Part shown: positions 1 to 6,829 of the stretch, in pieces
Numbering within the stretch: position 1 is the stretch's first letter
How the letters are laid out: the number at the start of each line of letters is the position of its first letter
Source of the DNA: CAYMST01 sp964393115
Lineage (GTDB): Bacteria > Bacteroidota > Bacteroidia > Cytophagales > Cyclobacteriaceae
Direction of reading: 5' to 3'
Length of the DNA: 8,080 bases
Assembly: GCA_964393115.1 (NCBI GenBank)
Contig: CAYMST010000216.1
Span: 1 to 8,080, forward strand
Position numbers and translations under genes: made by a program
The notes under the pieces: generated by a model
What the model saw: the letters and a program-made list of their open reading frames with translations, nothing else
What the model was told of the DNA's origin: nothing
The model's database searches: none

Positions 1-727
1 GAATGCGGCCAGCATTCTCTTCTTGAATGTAGGCTACCACGCTAGAGCTACCGCTCTTGTTGTCCTCTGGAACTCGTAAGGTAGCAAATCCCTTTTTCCC
101 TTGAATAGCATGCGTTTCGAACGTACGCACAACATTATCATGCCTTAGTGTTTTTCCTCCATTTTCTCCCCTGCCTATTCGAGTAATCAAGCCCTTCTCG
201 ACTAACGCAAAATGAATTACATTTTTGTCACTTTCGACAGGACTAATTTCATACTCAAAACCAACCTCAATATCACTTTGAAATCTGTTTGATGAAATAA
301 GCTTAATCTCAATTTCTGGTGATCGTTTTAGTGAGGCATCTATTTTCGTGCGTGCTTTGTTACGGTCACCCCCCACCATTTCAGTCTCACCGTTGATGAC
401 TAGTTGTGGCGTGTAGATATTGTCATTGCGAAAAGATGCTGCGTATTCACTTTGTCTTTGGGTGAATTCGCGACTACTGTATGGATCCTTCCACCCTAAT
501 CTATTCCAATAATCCACATGAAAGGATAGGGCAATAATGTTGATATTGCTCTCGGAGGAGGTCTTGATGAGTTCGGATAGATGAGCATCTGCCCTAGGAC
601 AGCTGGAACAACCTTGAGAAGTAAATAATTCTACTAAAGCAAATGGTTTGCTGTGTTGTGCCAGCGCTGTAGACGATATACCGCCATAAAAAGACAAAGC
701 CAAAAGGGTGTCAATTTTATAACTCAT
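1..727 (-). CDS. Secreted thioredoxin-like DUF1223 family protein (3' end outside window)
   Basis: An open frame runs without a stop from the ATG at 727-725 to the window edge, giving 242 residues. The C-terminus is cut off. Residues 1-24 look like a signal peptide ending in A-L-A-Q, so export is expected. The mature protein begins with the DUF1223 hallmark V-E-L-F-T-S-Q-G-C-S-S-C-P (about residues 33-45), a thioredoxin-like beta strand followed by a CxxC pair. F-H-V-D-Y-W-N, T-P-Q-L-V-I-N-G and, near the cut, V-V-A-Y-I-Q also fit the family. Only the last strand or so is likely missing. The family is assigned from these motifs; its biochemical role is not established, although the CxxC suggests thiol-disulfide or metal chemistry outside the cytoplasm. 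The start is supported by the signal peptide; no clear Shine-Dalgarno sequence precedes it. It is divergent from the ABC operon to the right. Confidence 0.9.
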   Translation of the reverse strand, partial: MSYKIDTLLALSFYGGISSTALAQHSKPFALVELFTSQGCSSCPRADAHLSELIKTSSESNINIIALSFHVDYWNRLGWKDPYSSREFTQRQSEYAASFRNDNIYTPQLVINGETEMVGGDRNKARTKIDASLKRSPEIEIKLISSNRFQSDIEVGFEYEISPVESDKNVIHFALVEKGLITRIGRGENGGKTLRHDNVVRTFETHAIQGKKGFATLRVPEDNKSGSSSVVAYIQEENAGRI

Positions 728-1016
728 TTCTATTCTTTGACCTTATCAACGAAACCAAATGGTAGGAGATTCTGCGTATCTAAGTGTTTTAATCCTAAAT
801 GTCGCGTGAAAAACGATCTTGTATTGTTAATCAAAAGTTCTTTATTCAACTATTTCTCGAAACCCTATTATTTTTTGGTTAAAAATCCAAGTGCTACTAA
901 AGAAAGAATTGGTCAATATTTCAAAGAAAAACTAGATCTAATTTAGATATTTGATGCAAGAAGGCACGGTCGACATCATGTCAATCCACTGGCTTTCGAC
1001 AAAGAGTAAAGAAATA
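728..1016. other. Divergent intergenic region between DUF1223 gene and ABC operon
   Basis: This gap must hold the promoters for both divergent units, but I could not pick out a convincing promoter element. Short open frames exist on both strands. The plus frame ending at 946 has a tail, S-A-T-K-E-R-I-G-Q-Y-F-K-E-K-L, that reads like a real helix, but the frame begins inside the DUF1223 gene. The minus frame ending at 730 ends in P-F-G-F-V-D-K-V-K-E. Neither has a credible start, and either could be a gene remnant or chance. No hairpin or repeat stands out. Confidence 0.5.
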
Positions 1017-1859
1017 ATGATACACGTAGAAAACGTAAGCTTTACCTATACCAAAAATAATCAGCCTACATTGAAAAATTTAAACTATGCAATTGCTGAG
1101 GGTGAGGTATTTGGTCTGCTCGGCCCTTCTGGGGCTGGTAAAAGCACCACACAGAAAGTGCTTTACAAAATATTGCACGGATATAAAGGAACAATCTACA
1201 TTGATGGGAAAGACCTGCTGAGTTGGGATGAGAAATACTTCGAAAAAATCGGTGTGGGTTTTGAGATGCCTAACCATTATCTAAAGCTCTCAGGAAGAGA
1301 GAATATGGATTTGTTCGCCTCTTTTTATTCAAAAAGGCAAAAGAAACTGACGGACCTGTTTGAAATGGTCGACTTAATGGATGCCATGAACAAAACAGTT
1401 GAGGAATACTCAAAAGGAATGAAAATGCGTTTGAATTTCATTCGGGCAATTCAGCATGATCCAGATATTCTATTTTTTGATGAACCAACCTCTGGTCTCG
1501 ACCCTGTAAACGCACATAAAATCAAGCAGCATATCCTGGACTTGAAACAAAAAGGAAAAACCATCTTTTTAACAACCCATAGTATGGAAACCGCAGATGC
1601 GATTTGTGATCGAGTCGCCTTCCTAGTGGATGGCCAAATTCAAGTTATTGACACCCCTAAAAACCTAAAAAAGAAGTTTGGAAAAGAAGTAGTTAAAGTG
1701 GAATTGGTAAATAATTTAATTGAAGAGTTTCCGTTGAGTAACCTTGGTGTCAATGAAGCATTTGCGTCTTTTTTGCAGCAAGGAGAGGTTAAACGCATTC
1801 ATACATTAGAGGCCACCTTGGAAGAAGTATTTATTAAGGTCACCGGTCAATCGCTGTAG
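1017..1859 (+). CDS. ABC transporter ATP-binding protein (ABC-2 exporter type)
   Basis: This is the cytoplasmic ATPase of a putative exporter, 280 residues from the ATG at 1017. That start gives M-I-H-V-E-N-V-S-F, the normal beginning of this family; in-frame TTG 951, ATG 954 and ATG 978 would add an unrelated extension. Visible motifs are Walker A G-P-S-G-A-G-K-S-T (36-44), signature S-K-G-M-K (132-136), Walker B I-L-F-F-D-E-P with catalytic E156, D-loop S-G-L-D (159-162) and H-loop H188. The Q-loop position reads G-F-E-M-P-N, with E83 where most ABC ATPases have Gln. The tail L-E-A-T-L-E-E-V-F is typical of the DrrA-like ABC-2 group. The stop is 5 bases before the first permease, so the genes are clearly one operon. 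The one-ATPase, two-permease layout resembles the Rv2686c-Rv2688c type annotated as fluoroquinolone exporters. The substrate here is unknown. Confidence 0.93.
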   Translation: MIHVENVSFTYTKNNQPTLKNLNYAIAEGEVFGLLGPSGAGKSTTQKVLYKILHGYKGTIYIDGKDLLSWDEKYFEKIGVGFEMPNHYLKLSGRENMDLFASFYSKRQKKLTDLFEMVDLMDAMNKTVEEYSKGMKMRLNFIRAIQHDPDILFFDEPTSGLDPVNAHKIKQHILDLKQKGKTIFLTTHSMETADAICDRVAFLVDGQIQVIDTPKNLKKKFGKEVVKVELVNNLIEEFPLSNLGVNEAFASFLQQGEVKRIHTLEATLEEVFIKVTGQSL

Positions 1860-1864
1860 GCATA

Positions 1865-2560
1865 ATGAAGACTTTTTTCGCACAACTCAAATGGCAGTTT
1901 ATATTGCTACAAAGAAATAATATCATCAGTATTAGCTTTGGCGTCACCCTGATATACGGACTAATACTCTACTTACTTCGAGACGTTGGGAGTTTTCATG
2001 CGTTTCTAGTGGCTCTAGTGCTGAACGACCCTTCGGTCATTGGTTATTTCTTTATTGGTTTGGCTATCTATACCGAGATCAAGCACCAGATCTTATCGGC
2101 AATTTTGGTAGCTCCGATCAGTATCCATCATCTAATTATTTCGAAAGTTCTAGCCTTATCTGTTATTGGTGTTGTTTGCTCGATAGGGTTAGCTGTTTCA
2201 GTATTGGGACTGGAATTCGATATGCTTTCTTATGCTACAGGTTCTTTTGGTATTTGCGTTTTATCCGCATTACTGGGCATTGCCATGTTGACCTATACTT
2301 CCGAATTTTTAAAATTCACCTTGGTTTCTATTCCCGTATTTTTAGTCTTTGTAAACCTTCCACTTTTACAATATCTAGGCATTGTAGATCTGGGTATAGT
2401 CAAGTATATTTTGCCTATTCAGGGGAGTGTTGACCTAATTGATTATTCCATTAGTGAGACAAGCATAAACATTTGGTTGTCAACCTTATCATTGGTTCTG
2501 TATATCCCAATTTTTTACGCTTTTGCCTATCGAAGATTTACTAAAAAATTAGTCACCTAA
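1865..2560 (+). CDS. ABC-2 type transporter permease, first subunit
   Basis: A 231-residue integral membrane protein with about six predicted helices (roughly 20-38, 50-70, 91-114, 125-146, 149-172 and 202-222) and a basic C-terminus (R-R-F-T-K-K). Between helices 2 and 3 it carries E71-I-K-H-Q-I-L-S-A-I-L-V-A-P-I-S. This matches the E-x(n)-P-I-S coupling segment of ABC-2 permeases that contacts the ATPase. The gene starts 5 bases after the ATPase stop and is followed 12 bases later by a second permease, so the working transporter is probably a heterodimer of the two permeases with two copies of the ATPase. Sequence similarity to the second permease is only in overall plan. The substrate cannot be read from the sequence. 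Confidence 0.88.
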   Translation: MKTFFAQLKWQFILLQRNNIISISFGVTLIYGLILYLLRDVGSFHAFLVALVLNDPSVIGYFFIGLAIYTEIKHQILSAILVAPISIHHLIISKVLALSVIGVVCSIGLAVSVLGLEFDMLSYATGSFGICVLSALLGIAMLTYTSEFLKFTLVSIPVFLVFVNLPLLQYLGIVDLGIVKYILPIQGSVDLIDYSISETSINIWLSTLSLVLYIPIFYAFAYRRFTKKLVT

Positions 2561-2572
2561 ACTGCTTTGAAG

Positions 2573-3283
2573 ATGAAAAAAATAGTACACCTAGCCATTT
2601 CGGACTTCAAAATTATTTTCCGTGATTCTTCTCTGAGATCATTCTTATTCATACCCATTTTATTGTTTGTCTTAATGATTTGGGTTATGCCTCTACTGGT
2701 AAGCAGGTATGAAGTACTATCACCCTATTTATCCCTTTTTCTTGTCGTAGCAGTCGTAGAAAATACGCAGTTATTTAGCTTTATCAGCTCTATGGTGCTG
2801 ATAGATGAAAAGGAAACAGGTGTGGCCAAAGTCTACGGCGTTGTTCCGATCGCTAAGTCAACTTATATCTTATCACGTTTCTTGATCCCCTACTTTTTAA
2901 CTGTAATGTTGAATATACTGATGTTTGCCATCCAACCATTATTTGAAATTCCGTTCATTACGGGGATGCTTATTTCTTTGTTAACAGCGTTAGTCGTTCC
3001 TGTGTATGCGTTATCTATAAACTCAATTGTTAAAAACAGAATGCAAGGTCTGATCTATATAAAAGGTTTTAATATGCTGGTACTTTTACCTATCACTGCC
3101 TTTTTTATACCTGAAAGTGTGAAGTTCCTTTTTGGCATCTTCCCTACTCACTGGATTTTTCAAAGTATAGATTATGCTACTAACCAAGAAAGTCCCCTAT
3201 ATATGTTAGCCATTGGTTTTCTCTTTTTTGTGCTTTTGATTTGGGCAGTATCTAGATTGTTTATTAAAAGACACTTTGTTTAA
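2573..3283 (+). CDS. ABC-2 type transporter permease, second subunit (fluoroquinolone-exporter-like)
   Basis: A 236-residue membrane protein with about six helices (roughly 21-43, 51-76, 99-121, 126-148, 164-180 and 209-229). The loop after helix 2 has D78-E-K-E-T-G then V-V-P-I-A-K-S, the coupling segment typical of ABC-2 permeases. It is the last gene of the ATPase-permease-permease operon. I take the ATG at 2573; an in-frame TTG at 2567 would add two residues and is closer to the upstream stop. Small permeases of this length and start (D-F-K-x-I-F-R-D) often carry the annotation fluoroquinolone transporter permease, after the mycobacterial Rv2686c-Rv2688c system. That name reflects family resemblance and does not show a drug substrate. 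No clear terminator follows the stop. Confidence 0.87.
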   Translation: MKKIVHLAISDFKIIFRDSSLRSFLFIPILLFVLMIWVMPLLVSRYEVLSPYLSLFLVVAVVENTQLFSFISSMVLIDEKETGVAKVYGVVPIAKSTYILSRFLIPYFLTVMLNILMFAIQPLFEIPFITGMLISLLTALVVPVYALSINSIVKNRMQGLIYIKGFNMLVLLPITAFFIPESVKFLFGIFPTHWIFQSIDYATNQESPLYMLAIGFLFFVLLIWAVSRLFIKRHFV

Positions 3284-3335
3284 AGTCCTTTTGAGCGGAA
3301 CAAAATACCATTGTCAACATAAGTTACTTTTCATA

Positions 3336-3476
3336 CTACCATAAGAAATGGCTGTAGTGCACATTTGAATTGGATGATGAAATAGATACTATATCTATTT
3401 TCCCAGCATTTGAATTCACGAAATCGACAAGTTTCTTCTTCTTATCAAATTCCAGTACTTTCAGTTCTTTGTTCAT
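3336..3476 (-). CDS. Possible small 46-residue protein
   Basis: A short open frame runs from the ATG at 3476-3474 to TAG at 3338-3336, translating as M-N-K-E-L-K-V-L-E-F-D and ending in Y-S-H-F-L-W. It reads like a compact alpha/beta protein: a strand, a charged K-K-K-K-L-V-D-F-V helix, then K-I-D-I-V-S-I-S as a second strand. There is no signal peptide or membrane segment. The region before the ATG is A-rich with no Shine-Dalgarno sequence, which is common in this phylum. It lies between the ABC operon and the 206-residue gene, facing the ABC operon, and 91 bases downstream of the latter gene, so it could share its transcript. I do not recognise a family. The protein-like composition supports it, but a chance frame remains possible. 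Confidence 0.5.
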   Translation of the reverse strand: MNKELKVLEFDKKKKLVDFVNSNAGKIDIVSISSSNSNVHYSHFLW

Positions 3477-3567
3477 AGTTTTAGATTTTAAAGTTCAGAT
3501 AAATATCATAATAAAATATAAGGCATAAATTGTAGAAGATCAAACCAACCAATAGAACGTTCATATA

Positions 3568-4188
3568 CTAATCTTGGGAGTTTTTTTTAAATTGGTATGC
3601 GTCTAAATCATATAGAACAGAACCGTTTTGACCGTTTTCTGTTCGCATGTAAAGTTTCAATTGGCGTCGGTCATTCAACAGTTTTTGTCCAGATCTCCAC
3701 CATATAGATGAGATAGAAAATTCATAATTGTTTAATGGGAAAATGGAGAAATCATCCAACTGATAGCGCTTTACTAGTTCACCTAGTTCATTATAAATGG
3801 CGAAAACATTATAACCATATCCCAAAGAAGACCAGTCGTCAAGCGTAATTACTCTATCTCCGTTATTAGAAACGAGAACGGTTACAGGAGCGAAAAGGTT
3901 GAGAAGTTTCTTATTCCAAATTTCAACCGTATCCTCTTCTCCCTTTACATTATACAAAATGGCATGACAAGATATAATGGTTGTATCCTGAGGAGAAAAT
4001 TTCTTTTTTCGTTTAGCAGCAGCATATTTCCACCGGTAGTCCTTTTCAGGAGTATGTCTCGGCACGACCTTAATCATGTAGCTGCTATCTTCTGAGAAAT
4101 ATCGAGTTGCCTTTGGCAAATCCCAAGAATCGGCCTGAAGCTCCATTGTCCAAAAGCTAAGTATCGAAATAATAATTGTAATTCGCAT
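3568..4188 (-). CDS. Secreted conserved-type protein of unknown function
   Basis: A 206-residue protein that I cannot assign to a named family. Residues 1-19 form a short hydrophobic signal peptide ending L-Q-A before D20, so it is probably periplasmic or secreted. The mature part is rich in aromatic and charged residues with alternating beta-strand patterns. The central stretch V-S-N-N-G-D-R-V-I-T-L-D-D-W, followed by G-Y-G-Y-N-V-F-A-I-Y-N and G-E-L-V-K-R-Y, resembles a single blade of a beta-propeller (a strand, a D-D-W turn, then a value-reporting strand). A run of eight T (3581-3588 on plus) sits in the last codons; slippage there would alter only the last few residues. It is transcribed divergently from the serpin, with a Fur-box-like palindrome between them. 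Confidence 0.75.
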   Translation of the reverse strand: MRITIIISILSFWTMELQADSWDLPKATRYFSEDSSYMIKVVPRHTPEKDYRWKYAAAKRKKKFSPQDTTIISCHAILYNVKGEEDTVEIWNKKLLNLFAPVTVLVSNNGDRVITLDDWSSLGYGYNVFAIYNELGELVKRYQLDDFSIFPLNNYEFSISSIWWRSGQKLLNDRRQLKLYMRTENGQNGSVLYDLDAYQFKKNSQD

Positions 4189-4248
4189 AATAATTTCCGT
4201 AGCCTAAATTTAAACCGTTTGGATCATGATTCACATACTCGGGTTTTT

Positions 4249-4267
4249 ATTATTGATAATTATCATC
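4249..4267. promoter_or_regulatory. Fur-box-like operator candidate
   Basis: ATTATTGATAATTATCATC matches the classical 19-base Fur consensus GATAATGATAATCATTATC at 14 of 19 positions by hand alignment, and contains the perfect 12-base palindrome TGATAATTATCA (4254-4265). It lies about 60 bases before the start of the minus-strand secreted protein, a sensible operator position, and about 290 bases before the serpin. AT-rich DNA produces such matches by chance, and Bacteroidota Fur sites are less well defined, so this is only a candidate. Confidence 0.3.
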
Positions 4268-4479
4268 AAAAACTTAGGGACCCATAGTGATTCGATATTC
4301 CAAGGTCTTGCACAATAAATTAGGTGATGAAAGTAAAAGTCATATCTGCATAAAAAGATTTGGTGTCACCATTATTTGCCAACAGTTCGCTAATAAGCCA
4401 ATACGTTGAAAACAACTTGTCATAATTTGTAAAATACTGTTCTTCAAATATTTAATATATAAATACTATAATAGAAGCA

Positions 4480-4487
4480 TAGGTTTG
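4480..4487 (+). promoter_or_regulatory. Candidate Bacteroidota -7 promoter element for the serpin
   Basis: TAGGTTTG fits the TAnnTTTG -7 consensus of the Bacteroidota housekeeping sigma factor exactly. It would place the transcript start near 4493, about 60 bases before the serpin ATG. I see no TTG at the usual -33 distance, so the promoter is either weak, activator-dependent or a chance match. Confidence 0.4.
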
Positions 4488-4554
4488 CATAGCTAAATTC
4501 CAACCAAACCAACATAACTCCGTGTCAATAACTCAGAACTATAATTCGGTAATA

Positions 4555-5766
4555 ATGCATAGAGTTAATTTCTTTATCTCCTGTTTGTCTCTCATGACTT
4601 TAGGCGTGGCTTGCAGTAATGACGATTCAACAGATGATCCAACCCCAGCAGTAAGAAAACTATCCGTAAGCGAAGCCGAATTAGTTGCTTCTGCAAATGA
4701 CTTCAATTTTGAACTGATGACTGAAGTTGAAAAGGAGTTTCCGGAAGAAAACTACTTTATCTCATCATTTAGTGTAAAAACGGCCCTTTCCATGGTTATG
4801 AACGGAGCCAGTGGAACTGTTCAGCAAGGTTTTATAGAGACCCTCGGATTGCAAGGAACTCCAGCGGCTATAAATGAAGCCAATAAATCTCTGGTGTCAT
4901 ATATCTATAGCTTGGACCCTTCGATCACCCTAAATGTCGCCAATTCGAATTGGTATTCGGACAAATTGGTCATCAACAATGATTTCGCGAATACTCTATC
5001 AGAGTATTATAATGCGCAAGTCTTCAAACGTGATTTTGAAAACTCCGCCACTCTTGACGCTTTAAATGGATGGGTAGAAGATGAAACAAACGGTAAGATT
5101 AAAAATATCCTTGATAAGATCAATCCACAAGATGCCATGTTTCTAATCAATGCCATTTACTTTAAAGCCAACTGGACGACACAATTTGACACTGAAGCTA
5201 CGAGGGATTTACCTTTCCAATTGTCGAGTACTCAAACAGTCACCGTGCCAACTATGGTTGGAGAAGTGAAGCACTGGTGGGCATATGATAACACCTTGAA
5301 AGCTCAACTCATAGAGATCCCTTACGGTAATGAAAATTATGCCTTTACCATTGTCATGCCTGACGATGTAGAAGACATCAACAATTTGGTTTCAAAGATC
5401 AATTCAAACGAGCTTAACAACGCCTTAGCAGATTCCACCACATATATCAGAGACCTCTATCTCCCAAAATTTCAACTTGATTTTAAGACCAATCTACGAG
5501 ACGCTCTGGTCAATATGGGGATGCCACTGATTGGGTTGGATAACTTGTTTGAGAACGAGTTGGAATTCGGCATTAGTAAAGTCATTCACCAGTCCTTTTT
5601 AGAAGTAAATGAGGAAGGATCCGAAGCTGCCGCTGCAACAGTTATAGGCATTGAGGTCACCTCATTACCGCCTTCGACTACTGTAAACAAACCGTTCATA
5701 TTTCTTATTCGGGAGAGAAATAGCGGAACGATATTATTTTCAGGAAAGCTCTTAGATCCACGTTAA
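4555..5766 (+). CDS. Serpin-family protease inhibitor, predicted lipoprotein
   Basis: A 403-residue serpin, expected to trap target proteases by a covalent suicide mechanism. I choose the ATG at 4555 rather than GTG 4522 because it gives a clean lipoprotein signal with Cys20 after L-G-V-A; the lipobox is imperfect. S-N-D-D-S-T-D-D after the Cys resembles the acidic signal for surface display in Bacteroidota. Serpin landmarks are F-I-S-S-F-S-V (about 68-74), W-V-E-D-E-T-N-G-K-I (173-182), N-A-I-Y-F-K-A-N-W (199-207) and the C-terminal N-K-P-F-I-F. The hinge E-E-G-S-E-A-A-A-A-T (353-362) has the small residues needed for loop insertion, so it should be inhibitory. Aligning the loop with alpha-1-antitrypsin without gaps puts P1-P1' at Thr369-Ser370. 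The length is normal for the family. It ends the plus strand before a strong hairpin. Bacterial relatives such as miropin of Tannerella inhibit host or competitor proteases; the target here is unknown. Confidence 0.95.
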   Translation: MHRVNFFISCLSLMTLGVACSNDDSTDDPTPAVRKLSVSEAELVASANDFNFELMTEVEKEFPEENYFISSFSVKTALSMVMNGASGTVQQGFIETLGLQGTPAAINEANKSLVSYIYSLDPSITLNVANSNWYSDKLVINNDFANTLSEYYNAQVFKRDFENSATLDALNGWVEDETNGKIKNILDKINPQDAMFLINAIYFKANWTTQFDTEATRDLPFQLSSTQTVTVPTMVGEVKHWWAYDNTLKAQLIEIPYGNENYAFTIVMPDDVEDINNLVSKINSNELNNALADSTTYIRDLYLPKFQLDFKTNLRDALVNMGMPLIGLDNLFENELEFGISKVIHQSFLEVNEEGSEAAAATVIGIEVTSLPPSTTVNKPFIFLIRERNSGTILFSGKLLDPR

Positions 5767-5891
5767 GTAGCACTTTTAGTTATGCTATTAATTGACTAAA
5801 AAATTGAAATTTGGAGCCAAACCAATGACCAGTCTAATCTAATACAGCATTCAATGGCAATAAAGAAGAGTATCATTATAGGATAGTGAAA

Positions 5892-5928
5892 GCAAGCTCT
5901 GCGAATAAAGACCATTCGCGGAGCTTGT
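5892..5928. terminator. Bidirectional hairpin terminator candidate
   Basis: The arms CAAGCTCTGCGAAT (5893-5906) and ATTCGCGGAGCTTG (5914-5927) pair over 14 positions with one G-U wobble and a 7-base loop; the flanking G5892 and T5928 add another wobble. It lies between the convergent serpin and Rieske operon, where a shared terminator is expected. The T-tracts on either side are weak (TCCTTGTAATTTT on plus), so termination in each direction is inferred from position and stem strength. Confidence 0.7.
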
Positions 5929-6031
5929 CCTTGTAATTTTATCACTCATATGATTCATTCATGAACCATTTTGACCGGTGCGTTAATTCACCTATAGGGC
6001 CTATTGTTCTCTGGGTTAAATGACATTTTTG

Positions 6032-6829
6032 TTACCTGCAAAGATCCGAGTAAGAGTCACTAGAAATAATCGAAATGTTATCCATCTCTAACCACTTCCA
6101 CCCATGTGTTTGATGAGCTAAGCCTTCTACCTGAACAGGTATCCCGACATAGGGTAAAATATCTTGGTGAACGGGCTCCATATCGCGTCCTGTTAGAAAG
6201 AAATAATCCACAAACTTCCCGTTTTCTCGAATAGCCAGTATTGGTGGGTTACCGCCCGATATACAACGAATAGCACAACTGCGATGTACAGCCTTATCCG
6301 CTGGATTCATAACTCCAAAAAGGCACTTAGGATCCACGATTTCCCCGCATATGCTGGTACTGTTTATTTGATCCATCGTACGGTCTGAGAGTTTGTTTTG
6401 ATTGGAAAAGCTAACCAAGCTCTTTTCCTGATCGGTAAGTTCTAGCCATTCTCTGTTTTGATACCCAAATCGGGTTCCTTTTACCGATACTTCAGAACCC
6501 ACTTTAAGATCACTATTTTCTTGAAACCATTTGTTGACTATTTGTTCTGGTCCAAACTTGCCGAAGCCAACCATGGGAATAGTCTTCATCGTACCCATTT
6601 TGGAGTCTTTCGTGACAATGGCCCACACGGGAGTATCCACCAAAAAACCCGTTTCTTTATGTTGATGACCGAACTCAAAATAGCTATTGATAAACCCATT
6701 TTCACTGAGCGTAAAAGCACTTGCTACAAGCAGAAAACTAACTAATACAACTACCAGAAATCTCTTCGACAGCTTAGTATATGCCTTCGGGTTGTCATTG
6801 CTCCATCCTATATAAAATTCATCTTTCAT
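6032..6829 (-). CDS. Membrane-anchored Cys/His-motif protein, partner of Rieske-heme protein
   Basis: A 265-residue protein of a family I cannot name. It opens with F-Y-I-G-W (5-9) and a basic stretch, then one transmembrane helix (about 23-42). By the positive-inside rule the rest lies outside the cytoplasm. Two segments look like related beta-barrel (OB-like) strands: V-G-S-E-V-S-V-K-G-T...W-L-E-L (110-131) and V-G-I-P-V-Q-V-E-G-L...W-L-E-M (228-249). The second is preceded by a cluster of conserved-looking ligands: C161-G-E-I-V-D, K-C169-L-F-G-V-M, then H182-R-S-C185-A-I-R-C189-I-S-G-G. These could bind a metal or heme, or form disulfides. The start codon overlaps the stop of the Rieske gene as ATGA (6829-6826), so the two are translationally coupled. 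It is the last gene of the operon, and I infer that it receives or delivers electrons on the outer face. Confidence 0.82.
   Translation of the reverse strand: MKDEFYIGWSNDNPKAYTKLSKRFLVVVLVSFLLVASAFTLSENGFINSYFEFGHQHKETGFLVDTPVWAIVTKDSKMGTMKTIPMVGFGKFGPEQIVNKWFQENSDLKVGSEVSVKGTRFGYQNREWLELTDQEKSLVSFSNQNKLSDRTMDQINSTSICGEIVDPKCLFGVMNPADKAVHRSCAIRCISGGNPPILAIRENGKFVDYFFLTGRDMEPVHQDILPYVGIPVQVEGLAHQTHGWKWLEMDNISIISSDSYSDLCR

Larger units (their letters stand above)
4189..4554. other. Divergent intergenic region upstream of serpin
   Basis: This AT-rich gap separates the minus-strand secreted protein from the serpin. It holds the palindrome at 4249-4267 and a candidate promoter element at 4480-4487, listed separately. 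The rest, about 4270-4470, shows no open frame with a credible start, no hairpin with a T-tract and no repeat array. A C-C-A-A-C-C-A-A-A-C-C-A-A-C run at 4500-4513 is low complexity. Confidence 0.6.

Noticed and set aside
730..850. Short minus-strand frame ending just before the DUF1223 ATG
   Set aside because: About 39 residues with only a TTG as possible start, preceded by stops; no family resemblance.
653..946. 97-residue plus-strand open frame before the ABC operon
   Set aside because: It starts inside the DUF1223 coding region on the opposite strand, and most of it has no protein-like pattern. Only the last 20 or so residues look helical, too little to call a gene.
1080..1277. Minus-strand 65-residue frame
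   Set aside because: It lies wholly within the ABC ATPase, over Walker A; a shadow frame.
2176..2433. Plus-strand 85-residue frame
   Set aside because: It is an alternative frame within the first permease with Cys/Phe/Arg-rich noise composition.
3581..3588. Run of eight T as a possible slippage or phase-variation site
   Set aside because: It lies in the last codons of the 206-residue gene, so slippage would change only a few terminal residues.
4500..4513. CCAACCAAACCAAC run, similar to one at 3542-3552
   Set aside because: Short low-complexity matches without regular spacing; not a repeat array or attachment site.
5774..5801. TTTTAGT...ACTAAAA inverted repeat right after the serpin
   Set aside because: Seven weak A-T-rich pairs with a 14-base loop; far weaker than the hairpin at 5892-5928.
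6458..6745. Plus-strand 95-residue frame
   Set aside because: Antisense shadow of the 265-residue Cys/His protein gene.
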